This document shows positions 1 through 7,021 of a stretch of 11,639 bases of DNA, one piece after another. Source of the stretch: Verrucomicrobiota bacterium (GTDB lineage: Bacteria > Verrucomicrobiota > Verrucomicrobiia > Opitutales > Opitutaceae); assembly GCA_030832235.1 (NCBI GenBank), contig JAURJO010000526.1, positions 1 through 11,639 on the forward strand, written 5' to 3'. The notes beneath the pieces were generated by a model that had not been told where the DNA came from, did not search any database, and saw nothing but the letters and a program-made list of their open reading frames with translations. Numbering within the stretch: position 1 is the first letter of the stretch; each line of letters begins with the position of its first letter. The position numbers were made by a program, and so were the translations under genes.

Positions 1-970
1 CGCCCTTGAAGTCCCGCACCACGGTGTGCACGTGGTTGAAGTTATTCTGGAAGTTATCGAACTCGATCAGGAAGGTCGGACCCTGGATACGGTAGTAACG
101 GCCTTTGGTGCGGTCGACCGGTCCGGCCCACGCAAACGTGAGCTTGTCGAGGCCGGCGTCGGCGATCTTTCCAAAGGTTTCCTCCGCCAGTTCCGGCCGC
201 CAGCGCGCGAGGTAGAGTTTCACCAACGCCTCCAGGCGGGCGCGTTGCGCGGGATTCAACCGGGCCGCTGGAATTCCGGCGGGTGACAACGGATCGACGC
301 GCTTGCTGTTGGTGGTGACGATCTCCTTCAGCGGGTCCGCGGCGATCACCGCCGCGCGGCGCTGCTCGGCGTCGAGGGATTCGATGAACGCGAAACCGGC
401 GTCCTCCTCTTCTCCGAGCACACGTTCGCCGCGCCGCGGGCCGGAGCGCACCTCGGCCGGGTTCGTCCCCATGAAAGACGGCGTGAAGAAGACGTGTTTC
501 CCGTCCACGACGGTGAAGTTGAACGACAAGTGGTGTCCCTCGAAGCGCCAGCCCCACGATGCGGAGGCCGAGGGTTCGCCAAAGAACGTGATGAAGTACT
601 GTACCGGGTCCCGCCGTCCCTTCGTGTCCTTTTCGGCCTCCTTGAGGAAGAGCTCGAGCTGCATGATCGCCTGCGCCTTGGCCGTGCCGGTGTGGCTCAG
701 TCCGGAACGAAGCAGCGCCAGACCGAGCGCCTGCTGGTCGGTCGACATGCGTTTGAAAGGAAGTCCCTGCCGCGCGATGGGCACGAAATTCCAGTTCTCC
801 CGTTCGGCGTCGGTTAGCGGGTAGGTCGCCTGCTTCAGCTGCGCGGCATCGAGCGATGCCCGGAATTGCGCGGCGGCCTGCAGCATCTCAGTGGCGACCT
901 CGTGAGCGCGTAGCGCGGGGACGGCGAGCGCGACGAGCAGGGCGAGGATAGGGCGGGAAGGGGTGATCAC
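1..970 (-). CDS. DUF3500 family secreted protein, 3' end outside the window
   Basis: The reading frame is open from a GTG at 970 to the left edge, giving 323 visible residues and no stop, so the C-terminus is missing. Residues 1-22 look like a Sec signal peptide: a hydrophobic run after Arg6, ending A-L-R-A before His23. The body matches my memory of DUF3500: a W-G-W-R-F-E-G-H-H block at 139-148 and, near the visible end, an F-D-N-F-Q-N-N-F-N-H-V-H-T block at 304-316 followed by R-D-F-K-G. The paired histidines and acidic residue could bind metal, but this is inference; the family has no biochemical function I know of. The GTG start is chosen because the signal peptide begins there and no ATG lies close upstream. 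No Shine-Dalgarno sequence is visible. The gene follows the DUF1501 gene by 80 bases on the same strand and is probably the last visible gene of that operon. Confidence 0.87.
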   Translation of the reverse strand, partial: MITPSRPILALLVALAVPALRAHEVATEMLQAAAQFRASLDAAQLKQATYPLTDAERENWNFVPIARQGLPFKRMSTDQQALGLALLRSGLSHTGTAKAQAIMQLELFLKEAEKDTKGRRDPVQYFITFFGEPSASASWGWRFEGHHLSFNFTVVDGKHVFFTPSFMGTNPAEVRSGPRRGERVLGEEEDAGFAFIESLDAEQRRAAVIAADPLKEIVTTNSKRVDPLSPAGIPAARLNPAQRARLEALVKLYLARWRPELAEETFGKIADAGLDKLTFAWAGPVDRTKGRYYRIQGPTFLIEFDNFQNNFNHVHTVVRDFKG

Positions 971-1050
971 GATAGGACTATGCCGCGGCGTATACGGTCC
1001 GCGCAAGGTCGCAGGCTGCTCACCAGGAAGGACTCCGGCCGCCCAGCGGC

Positions 1051-2499
1051 TCAGGCGATCAGCTCGTTGATCACCGTGCCGCCGAACTGACTCAGCTGCT
1101 TGAAGCGGCCGCCGTGGTAGTAAGTCAGGCGGTTGTCATCGAGCCCGAGCAAATGGAGCAGCGTCACGTGCAGGTCGCGCACGTGGTGCACGCGGTCGAC
1201 CGCCTCCATGCCGGTCTCGTCGGTGGCGCCGATGGTGTGGCCGGCTTTCACGCCCCCGCCCGCCATCCAGATCGTCATCGCCTTCGGGTTGTGATCGCGG
1301 CCGTAGGCGGTGCCGCCGCGCACGCCGTTGTCGGGCGTGCGGCCGAACTCCCCGCACCACACGACCAGCGTGCTTTCGAGCAGGCCACGGCGCTTGAGGT
1401 CGGCGATCAGCCCGGCGATCGGCTGGTCGACGCCGCGCACCAAGTTGCTGTGCGCACGCTCGATGTAGTCGTGGCTGTCCCAGGTGCCGTTGTAGAGCTG
1501 GACGAAACGCACGCCGCGTTCCACCAGCCGCCGCGCGAGCAGGCATTTCCGTCCGAACGCGTCGGTGGGCTCCTTGCCGATGCCGTAGAGTTCGCGGGTG
1601 GCGGCGTCCTCGCCGGCGAGATCGAGCACGCCCGGCACTTCCATCTGCATGCGGAACGCCAGCTCGTAGCTCTCCATCCGCGCGGCGAGGGCGTCGGCAC
1701 CCGGATGGCGCGACGCGTGCGCGGAATCGAGGCGGGCGAGCAGGTCGAGGTTGCGGCGTTGCCTCTCCGGCGAAACGCCGGCGGGCGGAGCCAGATCCAA
1801 GATAGGCGCGCCCTTCGCGCGCAGCGGCGTGCCTTGGAAAACCGCCGGCAGGTAACCGCTGCCCCAATTCGGGGCGCCGCCCTGCGGATAGGAAACCTCG
1901 GGCAGCACGACGAAGCCGGGCAGGTTCTGGTTCAACGAGCCGAGACCGTAGGTCACCCACGCACCCATGCCCGGGTCGCCGCCGAAGCGGTTGCCCGTGT
2001 TCATCTGGTACATCGCGGTGGGATGGTTGACGCTGTCGACCTGGCAGCCGCGGTAAAAGCAGAGGTCGTCGGCCACCTTCGCGAGATGCTCCCAGTTCTC
2101 CGCCATGTCGGCTCCGCTGGCGCCGGCCTTGCGGAAACGGAAAGGACTGCGGACGTAGTAGCGTTTGCCGCTCTCCATCGCCGACTTTTCCCGGCCCTCG
2201 CGGGTGAATTCCTTGAGGTGCAGGCGCTCCAAGGCCGGCTTTGGGTCGAAGGTATCCAAATGCGATGGACCACCCTCCATCATCAGGAAGATGCAGGACT
2301 TGGCCTTCGCGGCGCGGTGCGGGGGGCGGGGCGCCAGCGGACCGGGGCGGGGTCCGGCCGCGGAGGTTGCGCCGGCATTCGCAGCGAGCAGGGCGCTGAA
2401 GGCCACGCTGCCGAGGCTGGCACCGAGACCGTAGACAAAATCGCGTCGGGTGGGGGCGTGCAGGGCGCGGCCGCCGGCGCAGGGGAAATAGGAGCTCAT
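1051..2499 (-). CDS. DUF1501 family protein with Tat signal
   Basis: This 482-residue protein is a full-length DUF1501 member, related to the alkaline phosphatase/sulfatase superfamily and common in Planctomycetota and Verrucomicrobiota. A twin-arginine signal (T17-R-R-D-F-V) followed by a hydrophobic stretch to about residue 45 indicates folded export by Tat. Family landmarks are E-G-G-P-S-H-L-D-T-F-D-P-K-P at 75-88, W-D-S-H at 340-343, W-C-G-E-F-G-R-T-P at 381-389, G-R-D-H-N-P at 400-405 and D-L-H at 442-444. By analogy with the superfamily, the Asp and His residues are likely metal ligands. There is no C-x-P-S-R sulfatase motif, so sulfatase activity should not be assumed. The ATG lies 12 bases after the stop of the PSCyt1/DUF1553 gene, with C-rich sequence and no Shine-Dalgarno between, suggesting translational coupling. 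DUF1501 genes commonly sit beside DUF1549/DUF1553 genes, which supports a shared but unproven function. Confidence 0.95.
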   Translation of the reverse strand: MSSYFPCAGGRALHAPTRRDFVYGLGASLGSVAFSALLAANAGATSAAGPRPGPLAPRPPHRAAKAKSCIFLMMEGGPSHLDTFDPKPALERLHLKEFTREGREKSAMESGKRYYVRSPFRFRKAGASGADMAENWEHLAKVADDLCFYRGCQVDSVNHPTAMYQMNTGNRFGGDPGMGAWVTYGLGSLNQNLPGFVVLPEVSYPQGGAPNWGSGYLPAVFQGTPLRAKGAPILDLAPPAGVSPERQRRNLDLLARLDSAHASRHPGADALAARMESYELAFRMQMEVPGVLDLAGEDAATRELYGIGKEPTDAFGRKCLLARRLVERGVRFVQLYNGTWDSHDYIERAHSNLVRGVDQPIAGLIADLKRRGLLESTLVVWCGEFGRTPDNGVRGGTAYGRDHNPKAMTIWMAGGGVKAGHTIGATDETGMEAVDRVHHVRDLHVTLLHLLGLDDNRLTYYHGGRFKQLSQFGGTVINELIA

Positions 2500-2511
2500 G
2501 GGGCGGGCGGT

Positions 2512-5361
2512 TTATTCCACGTGGGTGAATTCGTTGCCGTTGAACAGCACGAGGCAGACGTCGGCCAGCGCGCGCGTCCGCGCGGGCACGTCGACCGGGG
2601 AGAGGTCGGGTTTGAAATCCGCGGCGGCGTGGAGCCGCTCGGTGAAGGCGAAGCGCTCGCCGGTGTTCTCCTCGACCGCTTCGCGACGCACCTCCGCCGG
2701 CGGACGCGGCGCGGCCGGCGCCTCGGAGGCGAGCGGGATGATCTCCTTCCAGTGGGTGAGGCAGGTCGCCAATTCCTCCGGGGAAGGAGCGCGGCCAAGC
2801 GCCAGCGCGAAACAACGCGCGACGGCGCCGGCGTCGTCGGCGGACTCGCGCACTGCTCGGGCGGCGAGCGCGAGGGCGCGGGCGTGGCTGGCGGCGCCGT
2901 TGAAGAGACTGAAGACCTGAGGCGTGATGGTGGACGCGTCGCGCTTCTCGCAGGAGAAATCCGGCCCCGGTTGGTTGAAGACCTCCATCGCCGGATCGGG
3001 AAGCCCGCGGATGCGAAGCGCGTACAGGCTGCGGCGGTGGCGTTCGGACGGTAGCGCGTTCGGGACCCAGGCGGCGGCGAAGGTTCCCATGACCTGACGC
3101 GGCTGCAGCGCGACCTCGGGGTTGATCTCGGGACGGTTCGGAATGCCGCCGATCGCGCGGTTGAGCTCACCGGAGGCTGCGAGCATGGCGTCGCGCAATT
3201 CCTCCGCGCTCAGACGCCGGAGCGGGAAGGCCGCGAGGGAACTGCCCGCGGGGTCCTTCTCGGCCAACGTCTTCCGGTCCGGATGGGCGGAGGACCGCGC
3301 GTAGGCGGCGCTCGTCACGATCAGGCGGTGCAGGTGCTTGAGGGACCAGCCGTTTTCAACGAATGTCGCCGCGAGCCAGTCGAGCAGGGCGGGATGGGAA
3401 GGTTTGCCGCCGCTCACGCCGAAATTGTTGGGGTTGGCGGCGAGGGGACGGCCGAAGTGCCATTGCCAGACCCGGTTCACGATCACGCGAGCCGTGAGCG
3501 GATTGGCTGGGCTGGCGACCCAGTCGGCAAGCGCGCGGCGACGCCCGTCGATCGTCTCCGGCGTGCCGCCGGACCGAATGTCGCCCAGAACGCTCAGTAC
3601 TCCAGGGGCGACCGGCGCGCCCGGCGAAAACGGATCCCCCCCGGTGAGGATACAGGTCTTCTCGAGCTCGCCCTCCTCAACGCGGGCCGCGGGCACGCGC
3701 ATGGGTGCGTTGACCGTTTTTAATTCAGGGGTGCGACCGTTGTATACCGCAAGCGCGACCGGCTCGTAGCGCTCGAGCTCCCACCGGAGGCGCTCAAGAC
3801 CTTTCCGGGCGACGCGTTCCTCGCCGTATTCCTGCGGGGTGAGGCCGACGAGCTTTGGCGGGAACTCGTCCTCCGGCACCTTCTGGCGCATGAGGATCGA
3901 GCGGGCGGCGGCGAATACGCCTTCGAATTCCCGTCGTTGCTTGGTACGTTCCTGTTTACGCGCCTGCGCCACCGAGGCTTCCCACCGCGCGGGGTCGCGG
4001 CCCTTGGTGCGGAGCCATTCCGTCGCGTTCGCCAGCATGCGCTCATCGAGGCGCCGGAGGGCGGCCAGATGATCCTCCCGCCGTTGCTCGAGGTGTTTCC
4101 TTTCGTCGAAACCCGAGGTGTTCTCCTGCGGCAGGAACGCCGCCGGCCTTTCGGCCAACTGGGTCGTCGCGAACACGGCCTGGATCGCGTAGTAGTCGCG
4201 TGTCGGGATCGGGTCGAACTTGTGGTCGTGACAACGCGCGCATTGCAGCGGCTGGCCGAGGAAGGTCTCGCCCACGCTGTTGGTGACGTCGTCGAGGAAG
4301 CGCTGCCGCGCGACCTTCGCGACCTCCATGCCGGTGAGTTCCCATGGGCCCATACGGAGGAAACCGGTGGCGACGATCGCCTCCGGGTTGTCCGGCTCGA
4401 TCTCATCGCCGGCGATCTGCGCGCGGATGAAACGGTCGAACGGCTTGTTGGCATTGAACGCGCGCACGACGTAGTCGCGGTAGCGCCAGGCGTTGCCCCG
4501 GTCGTAGTCGTTGGCGAAACCCGCGGTGTCGGCGTACCGCACGACGTCGAGCCAGTGCTGGGCCATGCGTTCGCCAAGGTGTGGACTCGCTAGCAGGCGA
4601 TCCGCCGTCGACGCGACCGCGGCGCGCGGATCCGCCGCGTGGGCTTGCTCAAACGCCACGACTTCCTCGGGCGAAGGCGGCAGCCCGGTGAGTCCGAAAG
4701 TCATCCGGCGGATCAGTACACGGGCCTCGGCGGGAGGCGCGGCGGTGAGTCCGAGGACCGAAATCTTTTCGTCCACGAACGCATCGACGGGATGCGCGTT
4801 CCTCGCGGCGTCGGGCACGGCGGGCTTCTTCACCGGCTGGTAGGCCCAGAGATCGGCCGGCTGGTATCGGCGTCCGTTCCACTCCGGTGAAAGCCCGGCG
4901 CTGGTCACGACCGTCACACCGTCCTCGGTCGCCCACGCGACGCCGCGGGCCGTGCGGATCTCCTCCTGGCGGGCGGCGTCGGGCCAAGGCGCGCCGCCGG
5001 CGATCCAATCGCGCAGCCAGTCGAGTTGGGCGGCGGAAAGCGCCTCGGCCTCCTTGGGCGGCATGGCTTTCCAGTCGTCGTGGTTCCGGCGCGCGGCGAG
5101 GTAGAGCGGGCTTTCCTCGGGCCGGCCCGCGACGAACGACGGCTTGGCGCTGTCGCCGCCGATGAGCGCCTCGGCGCGCGTGCGTAGATCCAAGCCGCCC
5201 TTGATCTTGGCTTCGTCCTGGCCGTGACACGCCAGACACTTTTCTCGCAGCAACGGCGCCACGCGCCGTGTGAACAGCTCCTCGGCACCCGCGCCCGTCT
5301 CCGCCGCACAAGTGGCGGCCGCGAGGGCGATGATCAGGGCGATAAGGCGGGGCGGGGTCAC
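2512..5361 (-). CDS. PSCyt1-DUF1549-DUF1553 cytochrome-like protein
   Basis: A 949-residue exported protein with the three-part architecture typical of PVC bacteria. Residues 1-20 form a Sec signal peptide. A planctomycete cytochrome C domain (PSCyt1) follows at about 27-130, with a haem motif C42-L-A-C-H46 and the M-P-P motif at 100-102 that often supplies the sixth ligand in these domains. DUF1549 (PSCyt2) covers about 190-400, with a second motif C374-A-R-C-H378 running into D-H-K-F-D-P-I. A charged segment rich in Glu, Arg and Lys (about 415-485) may form a coiled coil. DUF1553 (PSD1) covers about 597-870 (D-G-R-R-R-A-L-A-D-W, N-R-V-W-Q-W-H-F-G) and the family ending L-F-N-G-N-E-F lies at 939-945. 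The start is a GTG. It begins 14 bases after the sulfatase stop and ends 12 bases before the DUF1501 start. A periplasmic redox role is inferred; the substrate is unknown. Confidence 0.95.
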   Translation of the reverse strand: MTPPRLIALIIALAAATCAAETGAGAEELFTRRVAPLLREKCLACHGQDEAKIKGGLDLRTRAEALIGGDSAKPSFVAGRPEESPLYLAARRNHDDWKAMPPKEAEALSAAQLDWLRDWIAGGAPWPDAARQEEIRTARGVAWATEDGVTVVTSAGLSPEWNGRRYQPADLWAYQPVKKPAVPDAARNAHPVDAFVDEKISVLGLTAAPPAEARVLIRRMTFGLTGLPPSPEEVVAFEQAHAADPRAAVASTADRLLASPHLGERMAQHWLDVVRYADTAGFANDYDRGNAWRYRDYVVRAFNANKPFDRFIRAQIAGDEIEPDNPEAIVATGFLRMGPWELTGMEVAKVARQRFLDDVTNSVGETFLGQPLQCARCHDHKFDPIPTRDYYAIQAVFATTQLAERPAAFLPQENTSGFDERKHLEQRREDHLAALRRLDERMLANATEWLRTKGRDPARWEASVAQARKQERTKQRREFEGVFAAARSILMRQKVPEDEFPPKLVGLTPQEYGEERVARKGLERLRWELERYEPVALAVYNGRTPELKTVNAPMRVPAARVEEGELEKTCILTGGDPFSPGAPVAPGVLSVLGDIRSGGTPETIDGRRRALADWVASPANPLTARVIVNRVWQWHFGRPLAANPNNFGVSGGKPSHPALLDWLAATFVENGWSLKHLHRLIVTSAAYARSSAHPDRKTLAEKDPAGSSLAAFPLRRLSAEELRDAMLAASGELNRAIGGIPNRPEINPEVALQPRQVMGTFAAAWVPNALPSERHRRSLYALRIRGLPDPAMEVFNQPGPDFSCEKRDASTITPQVFSLFNGAASHARALALAARAVRESADDAGAVARCFALALGRAPSPEELATCLTHWKEIIPLASEAPAAPRPPAEVRREAVEENTGERFAFTERLHAAADFKPDLSPVDVPARTRALADVCLVLFNGNEFTHVE

Positions 5362-5375
5362 GGTCGGCAGTGAAG

Positions 5376-6911
5376 CTATTCGCGGCCCGCGGGCAACGGC
5401 GCGGTGGCTGGGCGAATCGCGCCCGGAGGCGGCGGGGGCGGGCCGGGGGTGAATTGCATCGGGCGGCGGTCGCGCTGGAGCGCGGCGTCAAACTCGCGGG
5501 CACGCGTGGCGAGGCGGTTCACAATTTCGGGGTTTCTCTCCGCGAGGTTCTCCTTTTCGCCCGGATCAGCCGACAGGTCGTACAACTCGGGCGCGGCAAG
5601 CACGCGGTGCTGCGTCACGAAAAGCGCCGGCAGGTGCTCCCACCAAAGGCTCACCGGTCGCGGCTCGGGCGCGGGTATGCCGGCGAGCAGCAGTTTCCAT
5701 TTTCCCTCGCGGATCGCCTGCGGCTGCACACCGAAGTAATGCGGTAGCAGGCGCGGTGATCCCTCGGGGGCCGTACCGGCGGTGAACCACGGAGCGAGGT
5801 CACGGCCGTCGATCACGCGGTCCGCCGGCGGATTGGCGCCGGCGAGTCGCACGCACGTGGGAAAAATATCCATCAACGAGACCGGAGCATCGACGATGCG
5901 ACCGGGCGCGACCCCGCTGGGCCAGCGCACCAACAGCGGCACGCGGATGCCACCTTCGTACGTCGTTCCCTTACCGGCGCGCAAAAGACCATTGCTGCCG
6001 TAGAATGATCGGCCCGGAAAGCGCGGGGCCTTCGTCGGGGTCTTCGTCTTGGCGGAAGCGTTTTTATTGGTGCCAGCGGCATTCCCGCGACCTCCGGGGG
6101 CGCCGTTGTCGCTGGTGAAAAAGACCACGGTGTCACGGTCGAGTCCGAGCTCACGCAGAGCGTCGAGAATCACGCCCGTGCTGGCGTCGATCTCCTCGAC
6201 GGTGTCGCCGTATAAACCGCCTTTGGATTTTCCCGCGTACTCCGGCGAGGCGTATTGCGGGATGTGCGGCATGGTGTGCGGCAGGTAGAGCAGGAAGGGC
6301 CGGTCGCGGTTGGCGCGGATGAACGCGACGGCGCGTTCGGTGTACCGCCGGGTGAGGGTAGATTGGTCGACGGGCGCCTCCACGACCCGTTCACCGTCGA
6401 TCAGCGGCAGCGGCACGACTCCCATCACCTGCATGAACGGCTCGCCCACCGGCCACTGGTTGGAGTCGTTGCTGTGCGGGAGACCGAAGTACTCATCAAA
6501 ACCGTGGCGGCGCGGACGGAAGGGCTCGTCCCACCCGAGGTGCCATTTGCCGATGCAGGCCGTGGCGTAGCCCCGCGTCTTCAGCAGGGTGGCGAGTGTG
6601 ATTTCGGCGTCCGGCAGGCCGTGGTGCTCGGTCGGGAACAACACGTACGGCAAACCGGCCCGCGCCGGCAGGCGTCCGGTCAGCAGCGCGGCGCGCGAGG
6701 GGCTGCAGAACGGCGCCGCCGAATAGGCGTCGGTGAACCGCACGCCTTCCCGCGCCAGCTGGTCGAGCCGGGGGGTAGAGATCGTCGTGCTGCCCTGGCA
6801 CGAGAGGTCCCCCCAGCCGAGATCGTCGGCGAGGATGATCACGAAATTCGGCGGACGCGCGGACGCCGTCCGGACGACGAACGCAAGGAGCAACACGAGA
6901 AACAGACGCAT
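5376..6911 (-). CDS. secreted S1-type sulfatase (arylsulfatase family)
   Basis: A 511-residue sulfatase that would hydrolyse sulfate esters outside the cytoplasm. Residues 1-18 are a Sec signal peptide ending T-A-S-A. The metal-binding pair is D29-D30. The activation motif C69-S-P-S-R73 begins a canonical C-S-P-S-R-A-A-L-L-T-G-R stretch; Cys69 must be converted to formylglycine by an activating enzyme not encoded here. Other active-site residues by family pattern are K122 and H124 (G-K-W-H), H212 (P-H-T-M-P-H), D268-N269 (S-D-N-G) and K314 (G-K-G-T-T-Y-E-G-G). Two oddities: a Gly/Asn/Lys/Thr-rich insertion at about 272-300 just after S-D-N-G, and a C-terminal tail with six consecutive prolines near 491-497. 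It is the first gene of the minus-strand operon; the bases before its ATG are C-rich and lack a Shine-Dalgarno. The natural substrate cannot be told from sequence. Confidence 0.96.
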   Translation of the reverse strand: MRLFLVLLLAFVVRTASARPPNFVIILADDLGWGDLSCQGSTTISTPRLDQLAREGVRFTDAYSAAPFCSPSRAALLTGRLPARAGLPYVLFPTEHHGLPDAEITLATLLKTRGYATACIGKWHLGWDEPFRPRRHGFDEYFGLPHSNDSNQWPVGEPFMQVMGVVPLPLIDGERVVEAPVDQSTLTRRYTERAVAFIRANRDRPFLLYLPHTMPHIPQYASPEYAGKSKGGLYGDTVEEIDASTGVILDALRELGLDRDTVVFFTSDNGAPGGRGNAAGTNKNASAKTKTPTKAPRFPGRSFYGSNGLLRAGKGTTYEGGIRVPLLVRWPSGVAPGRIVDAPVSLMDIFPTCVRLAGANPPADRVIDGRDLAPWFTAGTAPEGSPRLLPHYFGVQPQAIREGKWKLLLAGIPAPEPRPVSLWWEHLPALFVTQHRVLAAPELYDLSADPGEKENLAERNPEIVNRLATRAREFDAALQRDRRPMQFTPGPPPPPPGAIRPATAPLPAGRE

Positions 6912-7021
6912 GGGGAGGGGCGGGGGTCATGCTGCCGACGTCCGGAGGCGGCTCAAGGTTTCCGGCATTGAAAGCGCCGGCGCGCACGACTGAACCTTCG
7001 AAGCAACCCCGTGCCCCCGTG
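6912..7021. promoter_or_regulatory. divergent intergenic region between the sulfatase operon and the GGT-like gene
   Basis: These 110 bases separate two divergent transcription units, so both promoters should lie here or just inside the flanking genes. An imperfect plus-strand -35-like TTGAAA is at 6968-6973, but the hexamer 17 bases on (TGAACC) is a poor -10. There is a short inverted repeat CCGGC (6962-6966) / GCCGG (6976-6980) and an 8-base palindrome CTTCGAAG (6996-7003). None is strong enough to call an operator. Placement of the promoters is inferred from gene orientation only. Confidence 0.4.

Noticed and set aside
1038..1050. A five-base inverted repeat (GCCGC-CCA-GCGGC) right after the DUF1501 stop, as a terminator
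   Set aside because: The stem is short, there is no U run, and such repeats are expected by chance at this GC content. It does not argue strongly against read-through into the DUF3500 gene.
1136..2815. A 559-codon minus-strand open frame overlapping the DUF1501 gene in another frame
   Set aside because: Rich in Arg, Pro and Ala without any motif, and it runs across the real DUF1553-DUF1501 boundary.
2001..3000. A possible frameshift between DUF1501 and DUF1553 suggested by long overlapping frames
   Set aside because: Both genes are intact from start to stop with complete family motifs and a clean 12-base gap.
1114..3054. A 646-codon open frame on the plus strand opposite DUF1501 and DUF1553
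   Set aside because: It is antisense to two genes with clear family motifs and has the Val/Ala/Arg/His-rich make-up of a GC-driven shadow frame. No recognisable domain.
6929..7021. An upstream ATG that would add 31 residues to the GGT-like protein
   Set aside because: It would bury the twin-arginine signal 38 residues in; the ATG at 7022 puts the signal where it belongs.
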